From the NCBI RefSeq assembly GCF_004403305.1, contig NZ_SOHE01000088.1:1-64000 (forward strand): 64,000 bases of DNA, given 5' to 3'. The DNA comes from Cryobacterium frigoriphilum. GTDB lineage: Bacteria; Actinomycetota; Actinomycetes; Actinomycetales; Microbacteriaceae. The position numbers were made by a program, and so were the translations under genes. The notes under the pieces are model-generated. The model was given only the letters and a program-made list of their open reading frames with translations. It made no database searches and had not been told where the DNA came from. Shown in pieces: positions 8,499-16,676 of this stretch. Each line of letters begins with the position of its first letter. Position 1 is the stretch's first letter.

Positions 8499-8525
8499 TA
8501 GACTCGGTGCAAATTGGCATGCCAA
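8499..8525 (+). promoter_or_regulatory. Palindromic operator and -10 box between methyltransferase and XRE-cupin genes
   Basis: TTGGCATGCCAA (8514-8525) is a perfect 12-bp palindrome. It lies just after a likely -10 box TAGACT (8499-8504), placing it at the start of the XRE-cupin transcript and upstream of the methyltransferase. It is the obvious candidate for autoregulation by the XRE protein. Confidence 0.6.
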
Positions 8526-8560
8526 AGCGGCAAGATCCCAATTCTGAATCGAGGAACCCC

Positions 8561-9136
8561 ATGCCCGACCCCGCGCTCGACTCGATCGGTCCGCGACTGA
8601 AAAGCTGGCGGCAGAAGCGCAGCCTGACCCTCGACGAGCTCTCCGCGGCGACCGACATCTCGGCCAGCACGCTCAGCCGGCTCGAGTCCGGCAAGCGTGC
8701 GCCGAACCTGCAGCTCCTGGTGCCCATCATGCGGGCGCTGCGCCTCGAACTCGACGACATCGTGCCACGGGTCGTGCCAGACCCCCGCATCGACCGCGTC
8801 ACCAAGCGGGTCGGCGAGATCAGCTACGTCGAGCTGTCTCCGGCGTCGTCGGCGCTGCAGACCTACAAGGTGACCCTGCCGGCGACGCCGAGCGGCGTAT
8901 CCGTTGCCCCCGATCCGAAGGTGCACGACGGCTACGAGTGGCTCTACGTGCTCGACGGCCGGCTGCGGCTCGTGCTCGGCCAGCATGACGTGGTGCTCGG
9001 CGTCGGAGAGGCCGCCGAATTCGACACGCGCACCCCGCACTGGCTCGCCGCATCCGGCACCGGCCCGGTCGAACTGCTGACGATCTTCAGCAAGCAGGGC
9101 ACCCGCATCCACCTGCGGGCCCGGCCCGCGTCGTAG
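8561..9136 (+). CDS. XRE-family regulator with C-terminal cupin domain
   Basis: 191 residues from the ATG at 8561, preceded by GAGGAA. Residues ~10-65 form an XRE helix-turn-helix (RLKSWRQKRSLTLDELS, then ASTLSRLESGKRAPNL). Residues ~110-185 form a small cupin barrel (DGYEWLYVLDGRLRLVLG and AAEFDTRTPHWLAASG), the usual ligand-sensing part of such regulators. It probably represses itself and the divergent methyltransferase through the palindrome at 8514. The ligand is unknown. Confidence 0.9.
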   Translation: MPDPALDSIGPRLKSWRQKRSLTLDELSAATDISASTLSRLESGKRAPNLQLLVPIMRALRLELDDIVPRVVPDPRIDRVTKRVGEISYVELSPASSALQTYKVTLPATPSGVSVAPDPKVHDGYEWLYVLDGRLRLVLGQHDVVLGVGEAAEFDTRTPHWLAASGTGPVELLTIFSKQGTRIHLRARPAS

Positions 9137-9157
9137 CGCTGGCGCATCAGGCCCGGC

Positions 9158-10615
9158 CTACACCTCCGCGAGCAGGCTCACCGGATTCTCGATGCAGCGC
9201 GCGACGTAGGTCAGGAACCCCGCCGCCGTACCGCCGTCGCAGACCCGGTGGTCGAAGACCATCGATAGCTCCACGACCGTGCGCACCGCGAGTTCGTGAC
9301 CCACCACCCAGGGCCGCTCGATCATGCGTCCGATGCCGAGAATCGCGGCCTCGGGATGATTGATGATCGCCGCGGAACCGTCCACTCCGAGGGCTCCGAA
9401 GTTGTTGAGCGTGAAGGTTCCGCCGGTCAGGGCGCTCGGCGCGAACAGGCCGTCGCCGGCCTGCGCGACGAGCCCGGAGATCGCATCCCGCAGCTGGCTC
9501 GTCGACATCGACTCGGCTCCGTGCACGACCGGCACCATGAGCCCCCGAGAGGTCTGCGCCGCGAGGCCGAGGTTGATCGAGCCGTGTTGCAGAATCTCCT
9601 GGCTCGCGGTGTCGACGGATGCGTTCAACTCGGGATACTTCTTCAGCCCGGCCACCACGAACCGTGCGATCAGGGCGGTGACGCTGAAGCGCTCCCCGGT
9701 CGCGGCGAGCAACCGGTCGCGCGCCACGAAGAGTTCGGTCGCGTCAACGTCGAGCCAGATCGTCGCCTCCGGAATCTCCCGCCGGCTCGTGGCGAGCCGC
9801 TGGGCGACCACCTTGCGCAGCCCGGTGATCGGTATTCGGATGTCCGCTCTGCCTCCCGCAGTATCCGCTCGGCCCGGCCGCGGGGCCGGTTCGGCCGGAG
9901 CCTGGCGGGCAGGGCCATCGGCGGCAGGTCCATCGGCGGCAGTGCCATCAGCTGCCGTGCCATCAGCTGAAGTGTCGAGGGAGGCGAGCGCGAGACCGGC
10001 GATATGGGCTTCGACGTCGCGGCGAAGTACGAGCGAGTCGCGCCCGCTGCCGGTCAGCTGGCTCGCGTCGAAACCGTTCTCTCTCGCCAGTCGTCGCACC
10101 AGGGGCGACACCACGGGTGAGCGCCGCCCGGCCTGCGGCACGGTGTCCTGCGGCCCGGTGTCCTGCGGCACGGTGTCGTGCGGTTCAGGCACCGGATCGG
10201 GCGCCGACACGGGCACAGTCACTCTCTGGCCGGTGCCGAATCGACCGGCCGCGACGGCCCGGCCCGAGCGAGCACGCTCGACCGTGCCGTAACCCACCAG
10301 AACCGCGCCAGAGGTCGCGCCGGCGGCGTGCCCCGAATCGGGCGCCGCGGCATCCGTCGCCAGCGGGGCAGGCGACACCGTCAACAGCACCTGTCCGGCA
10401 TGCACGGTCTGCCCGGGCGAGCCGAAGACCGCGCCGACAACGCCGCCGAATGGGGACGGCAGCTCCACGACCGACTTCGCGGATTCCACCTCGACGACGG
10501 GCTGGTCGATGGCGATGGTGTCGCCGGGGGCGACGAGCCAGCAGACGATCTCCGCCTCGGTCAGTCCCTCGCCCAGGTCGGGCAGCAGAAATTCGTTGAC
10601 AACCAGAGTGCTCAT
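9158..10615 (-). CDS. bkdC: 2-oxoacid dehydrogenase E2 (dihydrolipoyl acyltransferase)
   Basis: 485 residues. One N-terminal lipoyl domain with Lys47 in VEVESAKSVVE, a long Ala/Pro/Asp linker, a peripheral-subunit-binding domain (SPLVRRLARENGFDASQL) and a C-terminal acyltransferase domain with His456 and Asp460 in FDHRVCDGG. It transfers the acyl group from lipoamide to CoA, probably for branched-chain 2-oxoacids. The linker carries two 15-bp tandem arrays coding GTAAD- and DTVPQ-type repeats. Its ATG overlaps the E1beta stop as TGATG, so E1beta and E2 are coupled. No E3 gene is present; it is probably shared from elsewhere. Confidence 0.93.
   Translation of the reverse strand: MSTLVVNEFLLPDLGEGLTEAEIVCWLVAPGDTIAIDQPVVEVESAKSVVELPSPFGGVVGAVFGSPGQTVHAGQVLLTVSPAPLATDAAAPDSGHAAGATSGAVLVGYGTVERARSGRAVAAGRFGTGQRVTVPVSAPDPVPEPHDTVPQDTGPQDTVPQAGRRSPVVSPLVRRLARENGFDASQLTGSGRDSLVLRRDVEAHIAGLALASLDTSADGTAADGTAADGPAADGPARQAPAEPAPRPGRADTAGGRADIRIPITGLRKVVAQRLATSRREIPEATIWLDVDATELFVARDRLLAATGERFSVTALIARFVVAGLKKYPELNASVDTASQEILQHGSINLGLAAQTSRGLMVPVVHGAESMSTSQLRDAISGLVAQAGDGLFAPSALTGGTFTLNNFGALGVDGSAAIINHPEAAILGIGRMIERPWVVGHELAVRTVVELSMVFDHRVCDGGTAAGFLTYVARCIENPVSLLAEV
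9914..9973. repeat. 15-bp tandem repeat in the E2 linker
   Basis: Four 15-bp units (9914, 9929, 9944, 9959) related to GCCATCGGCGGCAGG. On the minus strand they code Gly/Pro-Thr/Ala-Ala-Asp pentapeptides in frame. Confidence 0.9.
10134..10193. repeat. Second 15-bp tandem repeat in the E2 linker
   Basis: Units TGCGGCACGGTGTCC start at 10134, 10149 and 10164, with a diverged fourth at 10179. They code DTVPQ-like pentapeptides on the minus strand. Confidence 0.9.
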
Positions 10616-11646
10616 CACCACTCCCATCCGGCGAGCGCCGTGAGAATTCGGTCGGGACTGGGCAAGAAGTGTTCCTCAAGTTTCGGCGCGGGGTAGGGGA
10701 TGTCGAAGCCGGTGATACGCAAAATCGGTGCCGCGAGGTAGAAGAAGTTGCGCTCGGTGAGCCGGGCGGCGACCTCGGCGCCGTAGCCGCCGAACTGGGC
10801 CGCCTCGTGGATCACGGCCGCCCGGCCGGTCTTGCGCAGTGACGCGCTCACGGTCTCGTCGTCGAACGGCGACAGGCTGCGCAGGTCGATGACCTCGATC
10901 GAGAGGCCCTCTTCGGCGCCCTGCTCCGCCGTGGTGAGGGCGGTCTTGACCGTGGGGCCGTAGGCGAGCAGCGTCACATCCGTTCCCTCCCGCAGCACGA
11001 CGGCGCTCGTCATCGGCGCGGTCTGCACCGGCAGGGTCAGCTCGACCTTGCTCCAGTAGCGGCTCTTGGGTTCCATGAAGATCACCGGGTCGTCGCTCGC
11101 GATCGCCTCGCGCAGCATTGAATAGGCATCCGCCGGGTTCGACGGCGTCACCACGGTCAGGCCCGGGGTCGCGGTCCAGTAGGCCTCGGAGGAGTCGGAG
11201 TGGTGCTCGAGCCCGCCGATGTCTCCGGCGTAGGGAATGCGAATCACGATCGGAAGCGTGATTCGGCCGCGGGTGCGGTTGCGCATCTTGGCGACGTGCG
11301 ACACGATCTGCTGGAACGCGGGGTAGCTGAAGGCGTCGAACTGCATCTCGACGACCGGGCGCATGCCGTACATCGCCATGCCGATCGCGGTGCCGACGAT
11401 TCCGGACTCGGCGAGCGGTGAGTCGCTCACCCGGGTCTCGCCGAATTCGGCGTAGAGGCCGTCCGTCACCCGGAACACTCCGCCGAGCGGGCCGACGTCT
11501 TCGCCAAACAGCACCACGGTCGGGTCATCGACCATGGCGTCGCGAATTGCCGCATTGAGCGCCGCCGCGAGGCTGAGCGTTTCGGGCTCACCGGCGACGG
11601 ATGCTCCACTGCCGGCCTGACCCGTATCCTGCGTCGTGATCGTCAT
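10615..11646 (-). CDS. bkdB: 2-oxoacid dehydrogenase E1 beta subunit
   Basis: 343 residues from the ATG at 11646, which overlaps the E1alpha stop as ATGA; the frame extends further upstream but only inside the E1alpha gene. Typical E1beta features: VVLFGEDVGPLGGVF, the transketolase-type pyrimidine-binding region, and a C-terminal transketolase domain (VTLLAYGPTVKTAL, DLRSLSPFDDETV). With E1alpha it forms the thiamine-diphosphate decarboxylase of the branched-chain 2-oxoacid complex. The middle gene of the operon. Confidence 0.93.
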   Translation of the reverse strand: MTITTQDTGQAGSGASVAGEPETLSLAAALNAAIRDAMVDDPTVVLFGEDVGPLGGVFRVTDGLYAEFGETRVSDSPLAESGIVGTAIGMAMYGMRPVVEMQFDAFSYPAFQQIVSHVAKMRNRTRGRITLPIVIRIPYAGDIGGLEHHSDSSEAYWTATPGLTVVTPSNPADAYSMLREAIASDDPVIFMEPKSRYWSKVELTLPVQTAPMTSAVVLREGTDVTLLAYGPTVKTALTTAEQGAEEGLSIEVIDLRSLSPFDDETVSASLRKTGRAAVIHEAAQFGGYGAEVAARLTERNFFYLAAPILRITGFDIPYPAPKLEEHFLPSPDRILTALAGWEW

Positions 11647-12872
11647 CGGTTCGCGCCCTTGTCTGTTGATGGTGCCGCGAGCTCGGCCAATTCGGCCGCG
11701 AGAAAGGCGCGCTGTTCGGCGAGCGCCGGTCGGGCGCTGCTCGGGGAATACAGGTGGTCGAACAGCTCGAGCGGGTCGGATGTCGCCTGCCGGGTCATGC
11801 AGTCCCTCGTCGCCGCGGCGAGTTCTTCGGCCTCGCGGGTGATGTCCGCACGCTCGGCGGCCGGCAGGGCGCCCTCGCTCACCAGATACTTCTCGAGCCG
11901 CTCGATCGGGTCGCGGCCGCGCCACACGTCGACGTCGGCCGCATTGCGGTAACGGCTCGGGTCATCCGAGTTCGTGTGGGCCTCGATGCGATAGGTGAGG
12001 CCCTCGATCAGGGTCGGGCCGCCGCCGCTGCGAGCCCGGTCGATTGCGGCCGTCACCACGGCGTACATCGCGGCGACATCGTTTCCGTCGACGTAGTAGC
12101 CGGGCATGCCATAGCCGATGGCCTTGTCGGCGATCGTGCGGCAGGCCATCTGCTTGTCGAGGGGCACGCTGATGGCGAACTGGTTGTTCTGCACCAGAAA
12201 CACGACGGGCGCCTGCCAGACCGCGGCGAAGTTGAAGGCCTCGTGGGCGTCTCCCTCGCTCGTGGCGCCGTCGCCCAGCAGGGTCAGGGCGACGGTGCTG
12301 TGGCGTTTGAGCTTGGCGGCGGTCGCGAGGCCGACGGCGTGCAGCGCCTGGGTGGCCAGGGGGGTCGCCTGCGGGGCGATGCGATGTTGTTGCTGGTCGT
12401 AGCCGCTGTGCCAGTCGCCGCGGAACGACGCCAGAATCTGTTCCGGCGGCACCCCGCGGGTGAGCAGCGCGATACTGTCCCGATAGGTGGGGAACAGCCA
12501 GTCTTCGGGGGCCAGCGAGGCGACCGCAGCGATCTCGCAGGCCTCCTGGCCGAGCGCGGAGGGGTACGTCGCGAGGCGCCCCTGGCGCGTGAGGGCCGTG
12601 ACCTGCGCCTCGAAGCGGCGCGCGACGACCATCTGCCGGTAGAGCCGCAGCAGGGTGGTGAGCGGCGGAAGCGCGAAGCCACCCGACTCGGCGGCCGGCG
12701 CGGCATGGCCGGCGTCATCGATCAGGCGCAGCAGGGGCGGGGTGGCAATCGGCGCCTGGCGGGGCGGCTGCGCGAGCGGCTGCATGGGCGGCTGCACGGG
12801 CGGCTGCACGGGCGGCAGGTGCTCGCCGGGGGAGCTCTCAACGTTGAGGGTCATGGGGTAACTGTGAGTCAT
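11643..12872 (-). CDS. bkdA: 2-oxoacid dehydrogenase E1 alpha subunit
   Basis: 409 residues. The thiamine-diphosphate motif is LLGDGATSEGDAHEAFNFAAVWQAPVV (quoted in part: GDGATSEGD ... NFAAVW). Other family marks are EACEIAAVASLAPEDW and YRIEAHTNSDDPSRYR. The first ~40 residues are Pro/Gln-rich, coded by a 12-base tandem repeat, and outside the conserved fold. I kept the ATG at 12872, but an ATG at 12854 is possible. First gene of the operon, 92 bases after the AsnC-type regulator gene on the same strand. Branched-chain rather than pyruvate substrate is inferred from the separate alpha/beta organisation and the regulator. Confidence 0.92.
   Translation of the reverse strand: MTHSYPMTLNVESSPGEHLPPVQPPVQPPMQPLAQPPRQAPIATPPLLRLIDDAGHAAPAAESGGFALPPLTTLLRLYRQMVVARRFEAQVTALTRQGRLATYPSALGQEACEIAAVASLAPEDWLFPTYRDSIALLTRGVPPEQILASFRGDWHSGYDQQQHRIAPQATPLATQALHAVGLATAAKLKRHSTVALTLLGDGATSEGDAHEAFNFAAVWQAPVVFLVQNNQFAISVPLDKQMACRTIADKAIGYGMPGYYVDGNDVAAMYAVVTAAIDRARSGGGPTLIEGLTYRIEAHTNSDDPSRYRNAADVDVWRGRDPIERLEKYLVSEGALPAAERADITREAEELAAATRDCMTRQATSDPLELFDHLYSPSSARPALAEQRAFLAAELAELAAPSTDKGANR
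12786..12821. repeat. 12-bp tandem repeat at the E1alpha N-terminus
   Basis: Three copies of GGGCGGCTGCAC-type units, with diverged copies before them. They code the PPVQ/PPMQ repeats near the start of E1alpha. Confidence 0.85.
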
Positions 12873-12964
12873 CGGCGACCCGCTCGCCAGCAGCGCCGTG
12901 CAGTTGTGAACGGATGGCCCGCCCCGGCCCCGGCGGCAGCCGTTCGGCCTCGACCAGCGTGCGT

Positions 12965-13492
12965 CTAGAGCCAGGCGTCCGGGGCTGTGCCGGGCGGATG
13001 TCCCGTGATCTCTTCGAGAATCAGGTGCGACCTCGTCGACACGACCCCCGGCATGCTGTGGATATCACGCAGAATCGCCCGGCCAAGCTGTTCATGGTCT
13101 GGCGCACTGACGGTGAGGATGATGTCGATGTCACCGCTGACGGCCTGGGCCTTCTCGACGAAGGGCAGCTCGGCCAGCCGGGCGGCGATATCGCCCCACG
13201 ACACGGCGCCGATCTTCACGACCACGATCGCTGATACGTGCAGGCCGAGTGCCTTGCGGTCGATCTGGGCGCCGAAGCCGGTGATGACGCCGAGCCGTAC
13301 GAGGTTCTGCACGCGGGTGTGTGCGCTCGTGCGGGAGACGTGCACCTCGGTCGCGAGCGTACGAATGGAGAGCCGGGCATCCCGGCTGAGCAGCGAGATA
13401 ATGTGCCGGTCGACGGCGTCCAGCACCGGCTGGGCGGCCTGAGCGGCCTGAGTGGGATGCGCGGGACGCGCGGGCACCGGTTGCTGCGTCAT
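12965..13492 (-). CDS. Lrp/AsnC-family regulator (BkdR-like)
   Basis: 175 residues. An Ala/Gln/Pro-rich N-terminus is followed by the AsnC helix-turn-helix (LDAVDRHIISLLSRDARLSI, then HVSRTSAHTRVQNLVRLGVI) and a RAM ligand-binding domain with VSGDIDIILTV. It is transcribed toward the bkd operon directly downstream, so it most likely senses a branched-chain amino acid and controls that operon. A GGTGGG ribosome-binding stretch precedes the ATG. Confidence 0.9.
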   Translation of the reverse strand: MTQQPVPARPAHPTQAAQAAQPVLDAVDRHIISLLSRDARLSIRTLATEVHVSRTSAHTRVQNLVRLGVITGFGAQIDRKALGLHVSAIVVVKIGAVSWGDIAARLAELPFVEKAQAVSGDIDIILTVSAPDHEQLGRAILRDIHSMPGVVSTRSHLILEEITGHPPGTAPDAWL

Positions 13493-13544
13493 TGCCCACC
13501 TCGAAGATCGAAAAGCCCAGGAAGCCCAGGAAGCCCGGGAAGCC

Positions 13545-14321
13545 CTAGCTTACCGCCGCCATCGACGCACGCAGGGAGCGCAGGTAGTGGTTCTTCGGCC
13601 AGTGTCGCATCCGTTGCGGCAGCGCCGGATACACCGCGCGAATCACCCTCAGCGTGCGTCGAAAACGGCGTTCGGCGTTCGGGGTCCACGGCAGGTCGAA
13701 CAGGTCGCGCACCGAGGCCGGCAGCAGGCCGATCGTGAGAAACCGGGCGAACGGCATGCCGAGCCTCAGCCACAGCGGGCCGGTGGGCGAGTGCAACAGC
13801 TGGCGGGCGACCGAGCGGGTGGCCGCATCCGTCGCCAGCTCACCCAGGCGTGCCTGCCAGTACACCGCAAAGTCGGCGCGGGTGGCCGGCCAGAGCCCCG
13901 GCGGAACCTGCAGGGCCGTTCCGAGCGCGGCGTACTCGAGGTAGATCGCATCGGCCCGCGCCTCGTCGAGTACGCCATAGATGAGTTCGTACATCATGAT
14001 CGCGGAGTCGTACAGGGTCGCCGCCACCCACAGCTGCAGCTGAGGGGTGTAGGCGCTGTAGGCCGGACCGCCGCCGGTGCCGTCGGACTGCACGGGCTGG
14101 TGCGCGCGGTTGACGCGCGCGGTGGCGTGGGCGGCCTCCGCCGGGGTTCCGCAGGCGATCGCATAGACGTAACTGAGCGTGCCGTTCAGCCGGTCCAGGG
14201 GCCGTGCGGCGAAGTTGCTGTGGTCGGCGACACCATGCCCGATCTGAGGATCGGCAAGCTGCAAGAGGATGCTGCGCCCTCCGGCCGCGATCAGCACGCT
14301 TTCCCCGGCGAGATCGTGCAT
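13545..14321 (-). CDS. Oxygenase MpaB family (DUF2236) protein
   Basis: 258 residues from the ATG at 14321, which follows GGGAGA. Family features: near the N-terminus GGRSILLQLADPQIGHGVADHS (in part), HATARVNRAHQPV with conserved histidines, LWVAATLYDS in the middle, and WPATRADFAVYW. Members such as the latex-clearing protein and mycophenolate oxygenase bind heme b through histidine; the substrate here is unknown. The gene diverges from the nagZ-like gene with only 64 bases between starts. A 9-bp repeat (AAGCCCAGG) lies just past its stop. Confidence 0.85.
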   Translation of the reverse strand: MHDLAGESVLIAAGGRSILLQLADPQIGHGVADHSNFAARPLDRLNGTLSYVYAIACGTPAEAAHATARVNRAHQPVQSDGTGGGPAYSAYTPQLQLWVAATLYDSAIMMYELIYGVLDEARADAIYLEYAALGTALQVPPGLWPATRADFAVYWQARLGELATDAATRSVARQLLHSPTGPLWLRLGMPFARFLTIGLLPASVRDLFDLPWTPNAERRFRRTLRVIRAVYPALPQRMRHWPKNHYLRSLRASMAAVS

Positions 14322-14374
14322 GAGGGTCTCCCGTGTGTGGGTTGTGGGCAAGCGTGGTGGTGTCACCCGGAGGT

Positions 14375-14388
14375 TAGCATCGAGCATG
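14375..14388 (+). promoter_or_regulatory. -10 box and leaderless start of the nagZ-like gene
   Basis: TAGCAT (14375-14380) ends five bases before the ATG at 14386, which again predicts a message starting at the start codon. Confidence 0.5.
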
Positions 14389-15579
14389 GGGAATTTGTCA
14401 CGAGCACATTTGTCACGAGCACATTTGTCACGGGCAACGTTGTCACGGGTGCGGCGCTCGCTCGCGCTTCTCGTTCTGGTGCCGGTCTCGCTCACGGCCT
14501 GTGTCGGCGCGCCCGGTCCCACCGCCATCGAACTCTACGCCGAGACCCGGCTCGCCAGCATGACGCTCAGCGAGAAGGTCTCCAGCCTGCTGATGCTCCA
14601 TCATCCCGGAACGGATGCCGCCACCCTGCGGTCGTTCGTTGACACCCACGACCTGGGCGGCCTCATCCTGATGGGTGACAACGTGCCCGGATCGATGCAG
14701 CAACTCTCGAACCTGACGGCGGCGCTGAGCGCAGAACCCGGGCTGCCGCTGCTGATCGCCATCGACCAGGAGGGCGGCGCGGTCTCGCGCATTCCGAGCG
14801 ACAGCGCCCCCGGCGGCGAGGCGCTGCGCGACCTGCCGCTCTCCGCCACGACGGAGTCGTTCGCGAGCCGCGGCTCGCTGCTCGCGCAGGCCGGCATCAA
14901 TGTCAACTTCGGCATCGTGGCCGATGTCCCCGCCGGTCCGGGGGCCTTTCTGTACGACAGGGCACTCGGCACAACGGCAGAGACGGCGGCTGAGCGGGTC
15001 GCGGCCGCCGTCGCGGGGGAGACCGGCCACGTGCAGAGCACGCTCAAACACTTTCCCGGTCACGGGGCAGCGGCGGGGGATTCCCACACGTCGGTGCCCA
15101 GCACCGACCTGGCCTACGACGACTGGCTCACCGACGTGGCCCCGCCGTTTCAGGCCGGGATCGATGCCGGCGCCGGACTGGTCATGTTCGGACACCTGGA
15201 ATACGGCGCGGTGGATGCCCAACCGGCCAGCCTGTCACCGCGCTGGCACGAGATACTTCGTGACGAGCTCGGCTTCGACGGGGTCTCCATCACCGACGAC
15301 ATGCTCATGCTCAAACACACCGGGCTGCCGCAGTACGCCGACCCGGTCGCGACGGCGGTCGACGCGCTCGCCGCGGGCAACACGATGCTGCTCTATGTGT
15401 TGCCGCAGAACCCGGCGGCCGAGGGAATTGACATTCCCACCCTGGTCGCCAGCCTGACGGATGCCGTTGACGATGGCCGAATCGATGAGGATCTCGTCGA
15501 CGAGAATGCCCGGCGCGTGCTCGAGCTGCGCCGCACTCTGTCGCTGACCGGCGCATCCCCGACCGACACGGCACCATAA
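14386..15579 (+). CDS. nagZ: Glycoside hydrolase family 3 lipoprotein (NagZ-like)
   Basis: 397 residues. The N-terminus is a lipoprotein signal: a basic region made of four pentapeptide repeats (LSRAH-type), a hydrophobic core and lipobox LTAC. The GH3 domain has DQEGGAVSRI, KHFPGHG with the dyad region GDSHTSVP (~residues 218-235), and SITDDM with predicted nucleophile Asp304. Family role: release of beta-linked N-acetylglucosamine during cell-wall turnover, here outside the membrane. The start is supported by leaderless promoter geometry. The signal peptide repeat is a 15-bp array. Confidence 0.88.
   Translation: MGNLSRAHLSRAHLSRATLSRVRRSLALLVLVPVSLTACVGAPGPTAIELYAETRLASMTLSEKVSSLLMLHHPGTDAATLRSFVDTHDLGGLILMGDNVPGSMQQLSNLTAALSAEPGLPLLIAIDQEGGAVSRIPSDSAPGGEALRDLPLSATTESFASRGSLLAQAGINVNFGIVADVPAGPGAFLYDRALGTTAETAAERVAAAVAGETGHVQSTLKHFPGHGAAAGDSHTSVPSTDLAYDDWLTDVAPPFQAGIDAGAGLVMFGHLEYGAVDAQPASLSPRWHEILRDELGFDGVSITDDMLMLKHTGLPQYADPVATAVDALAAGNTMLLYVLPQNPAAEGIDIPTLVASLTDAVDDGRIDEDLVDENARRVLELRRTLSLTGASPTDTAP
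14395..14454. repeat. 15-bp tandem repeat in the NagZ signal peptide
   Basis: Four units related to TTGTCACGAGCACAT start at 14395, 14410, 14425 and 14440. The first two are identical. They code the basic n-region of the lipoprotein signal. Confidence 0.92.
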
Positions 15580-15691
15580 ACACATCCCCGACAAACACAT
15601 GCCCGACAAACACCGCCCCGACAAACACAGCCCCGACAAACACAGCCCCGACAAACACAGCCCCGACAAACACAGCATCGACAAACACTGA
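15577..15691. repeat. 15-bp tandem repeat downstream of nagZ
   Basis: About eight 15-bp units of CCCGACAAACACAGC, four in a row identical, flanked by diverged copies. They begin at the nagZ stop codon. No start codon or ribosome site suggests a gene; the array fills the spacer before the yceI promoter. Confidence 0.93.
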
Positions 15692-15725
15692 GTGAACAAT
15701 TTCGAGATCGGGGAATAACCCCGGC

Positions 15726-15745
15726 ATACATGCGCTTGCATGTAT
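15726..15745. promoter_or_regulatory. Palindromic operator upstream of yceI
   Basis: ATACATGCGCTTGCATGTAT has perfect 8-bp arms around four bases, 44 bases before the yceI ATG. The size and A/T-edged form fit a MarR-type repressor site; no such regulator gene lies in this window. Confidence 0.6.
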
Positions 15746-15788
15746 CCGAGGGCGAAATTTCATCGGCCCACTCACGCGAGGAGCACCC

Positions 15789-16346
15789 ATGAGCGAGACC
15801 ACTACAACCATTCCCGGCTACAAGTCCGGAACCTGGACGATCGACAAGGTGCACAGCTCGGTGAGCTTCAGCATCCGTCACATCGTCATCAGCAAGGTCA
15901 AGGGCACGTTCGATGACTTCGACGCGACCTTCGTGACCGGCGAAAACCCGCTCGAGTCCAGCGTCACCGCTTCGGCCAAGGTCGTCTCGATCAACACCAA
16001 CGAGGCAAACCGCGACGGCCACCTGCGCACCGGCGACTTCTTCGACGCCGAGACGTACCCCACGATCGACTTCGCCTCGACCGGCATGCGCCTGGTCAAG
16101 GGCGACTACCTCGTTGATGGCAACATCACGATCAAGGGCGTCACCAAGCCGGCCACGTTCGAGTTCGAGTTCGGCGGCTTCGGCGGAGACCCCTACGGCA
16201 ACTACAAGTTCGGCGCCACCGCGAAGACCGAGGTCAACCGCGAAGACTTCGGCCTCACCTACAACGCTGCCCTCGAGACCGGCGGCATGCTGCTCGGCGA
16301 CAAGGTCACCATCACGCTCGAACTGCAGGCCGCGCTCGCCGCGTAA
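15789..16346 (+). CDS. YceI family protein
   Basis: 185 residues, no signal peptide. Start TWTIDKVHSSVSFSIRHIVISKVKG (in part WTIDKVHSSVSF), later RDGHLRTGDFFDAETYPTI and the final strand region DKVTITLELQ. This is the YceI lipocalin-like barrel that binds isoprenoid or other lipids; bacterial forms relate to stress and polyisoprenoid quinones. GAGGAGC precedes the ATG. A clear terminator follows, so the gene is monocistronic. Likely controlled through the palindrome at 15726. Confidence 0.93.
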   Translation: MSETTTTIPGYKSGTWTIDKVHSSVSFSIRHIVISKVKGTFDDFDATFVTGENPLESSVTASAKVVSINTNEANRDGHLRTGDFFDAETYPTIDFASTGMRLVKGDYLVDGNITIKGVTKPATFEFEFGGFGGDPYGNYKFGATAKTEVNREDFGLTYNAALETGGMLLGDKVTITLELQAALAA

Positions 16347-16676
16347 CCTCCAGTTTCGGTAACACAGAAGGGCCCCACCTCGGTGGGGTCCTTTTGTGTG
16401 TGCCGGCTCCCGGATATCTCGACCTGCCCGACGCGTGCAGAGGCATCCGCTTGGCTCCGGGCGATCAGGCCGCTTCGTGCCTGGGCGGCGCGGCGGCCCG
16501 AGTTCTCGCCTGCTGGCCGAACAAATCCACCACGGTAGGCTCGTTCGAACGGGTCTCCATGATTCACGCGCAGAGCGTGAACCCCGCACGGCGGCCAGCC
16601 CGCGGCATCCGTCGCCTGATCGCAGACGATCAGACGCTGCTGCAGTGAAGTCCACACGATAAGAAATGGTTCCACT
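16347..16676. other. 330-base gap between yceI and the amino acid ABC transporter
   Basis: It holds the yceI terminator (16368-16395). The remainder has several short open frames but none with a convincing ribosome site, codon pattern or family. I see nothing else that I can support. Confidence 0.6.
16368..16395 (+). terminator. Rho-independent terminator of yceI
   Basis: The stem AAGGGCCCCACC / GGTGGGGTCCTT (one G-T pair) is followed by TTTT. This is the clearest classical terminator in the window. Confidence 0.88.

Noticed and set aside
15577-15691. CRISPR array
   Set aside because: Units are 15 bp and contiguous, with no unique spacers and no cas genes. It is a simple tandem repeat.
16394-16665. 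Short genes in the yceI-ABC transporter gap
   Set aside because: Several frames of 80-90 codons overlap each other, begin inside or beside the yceI terminator and show no ribosome site or known family.
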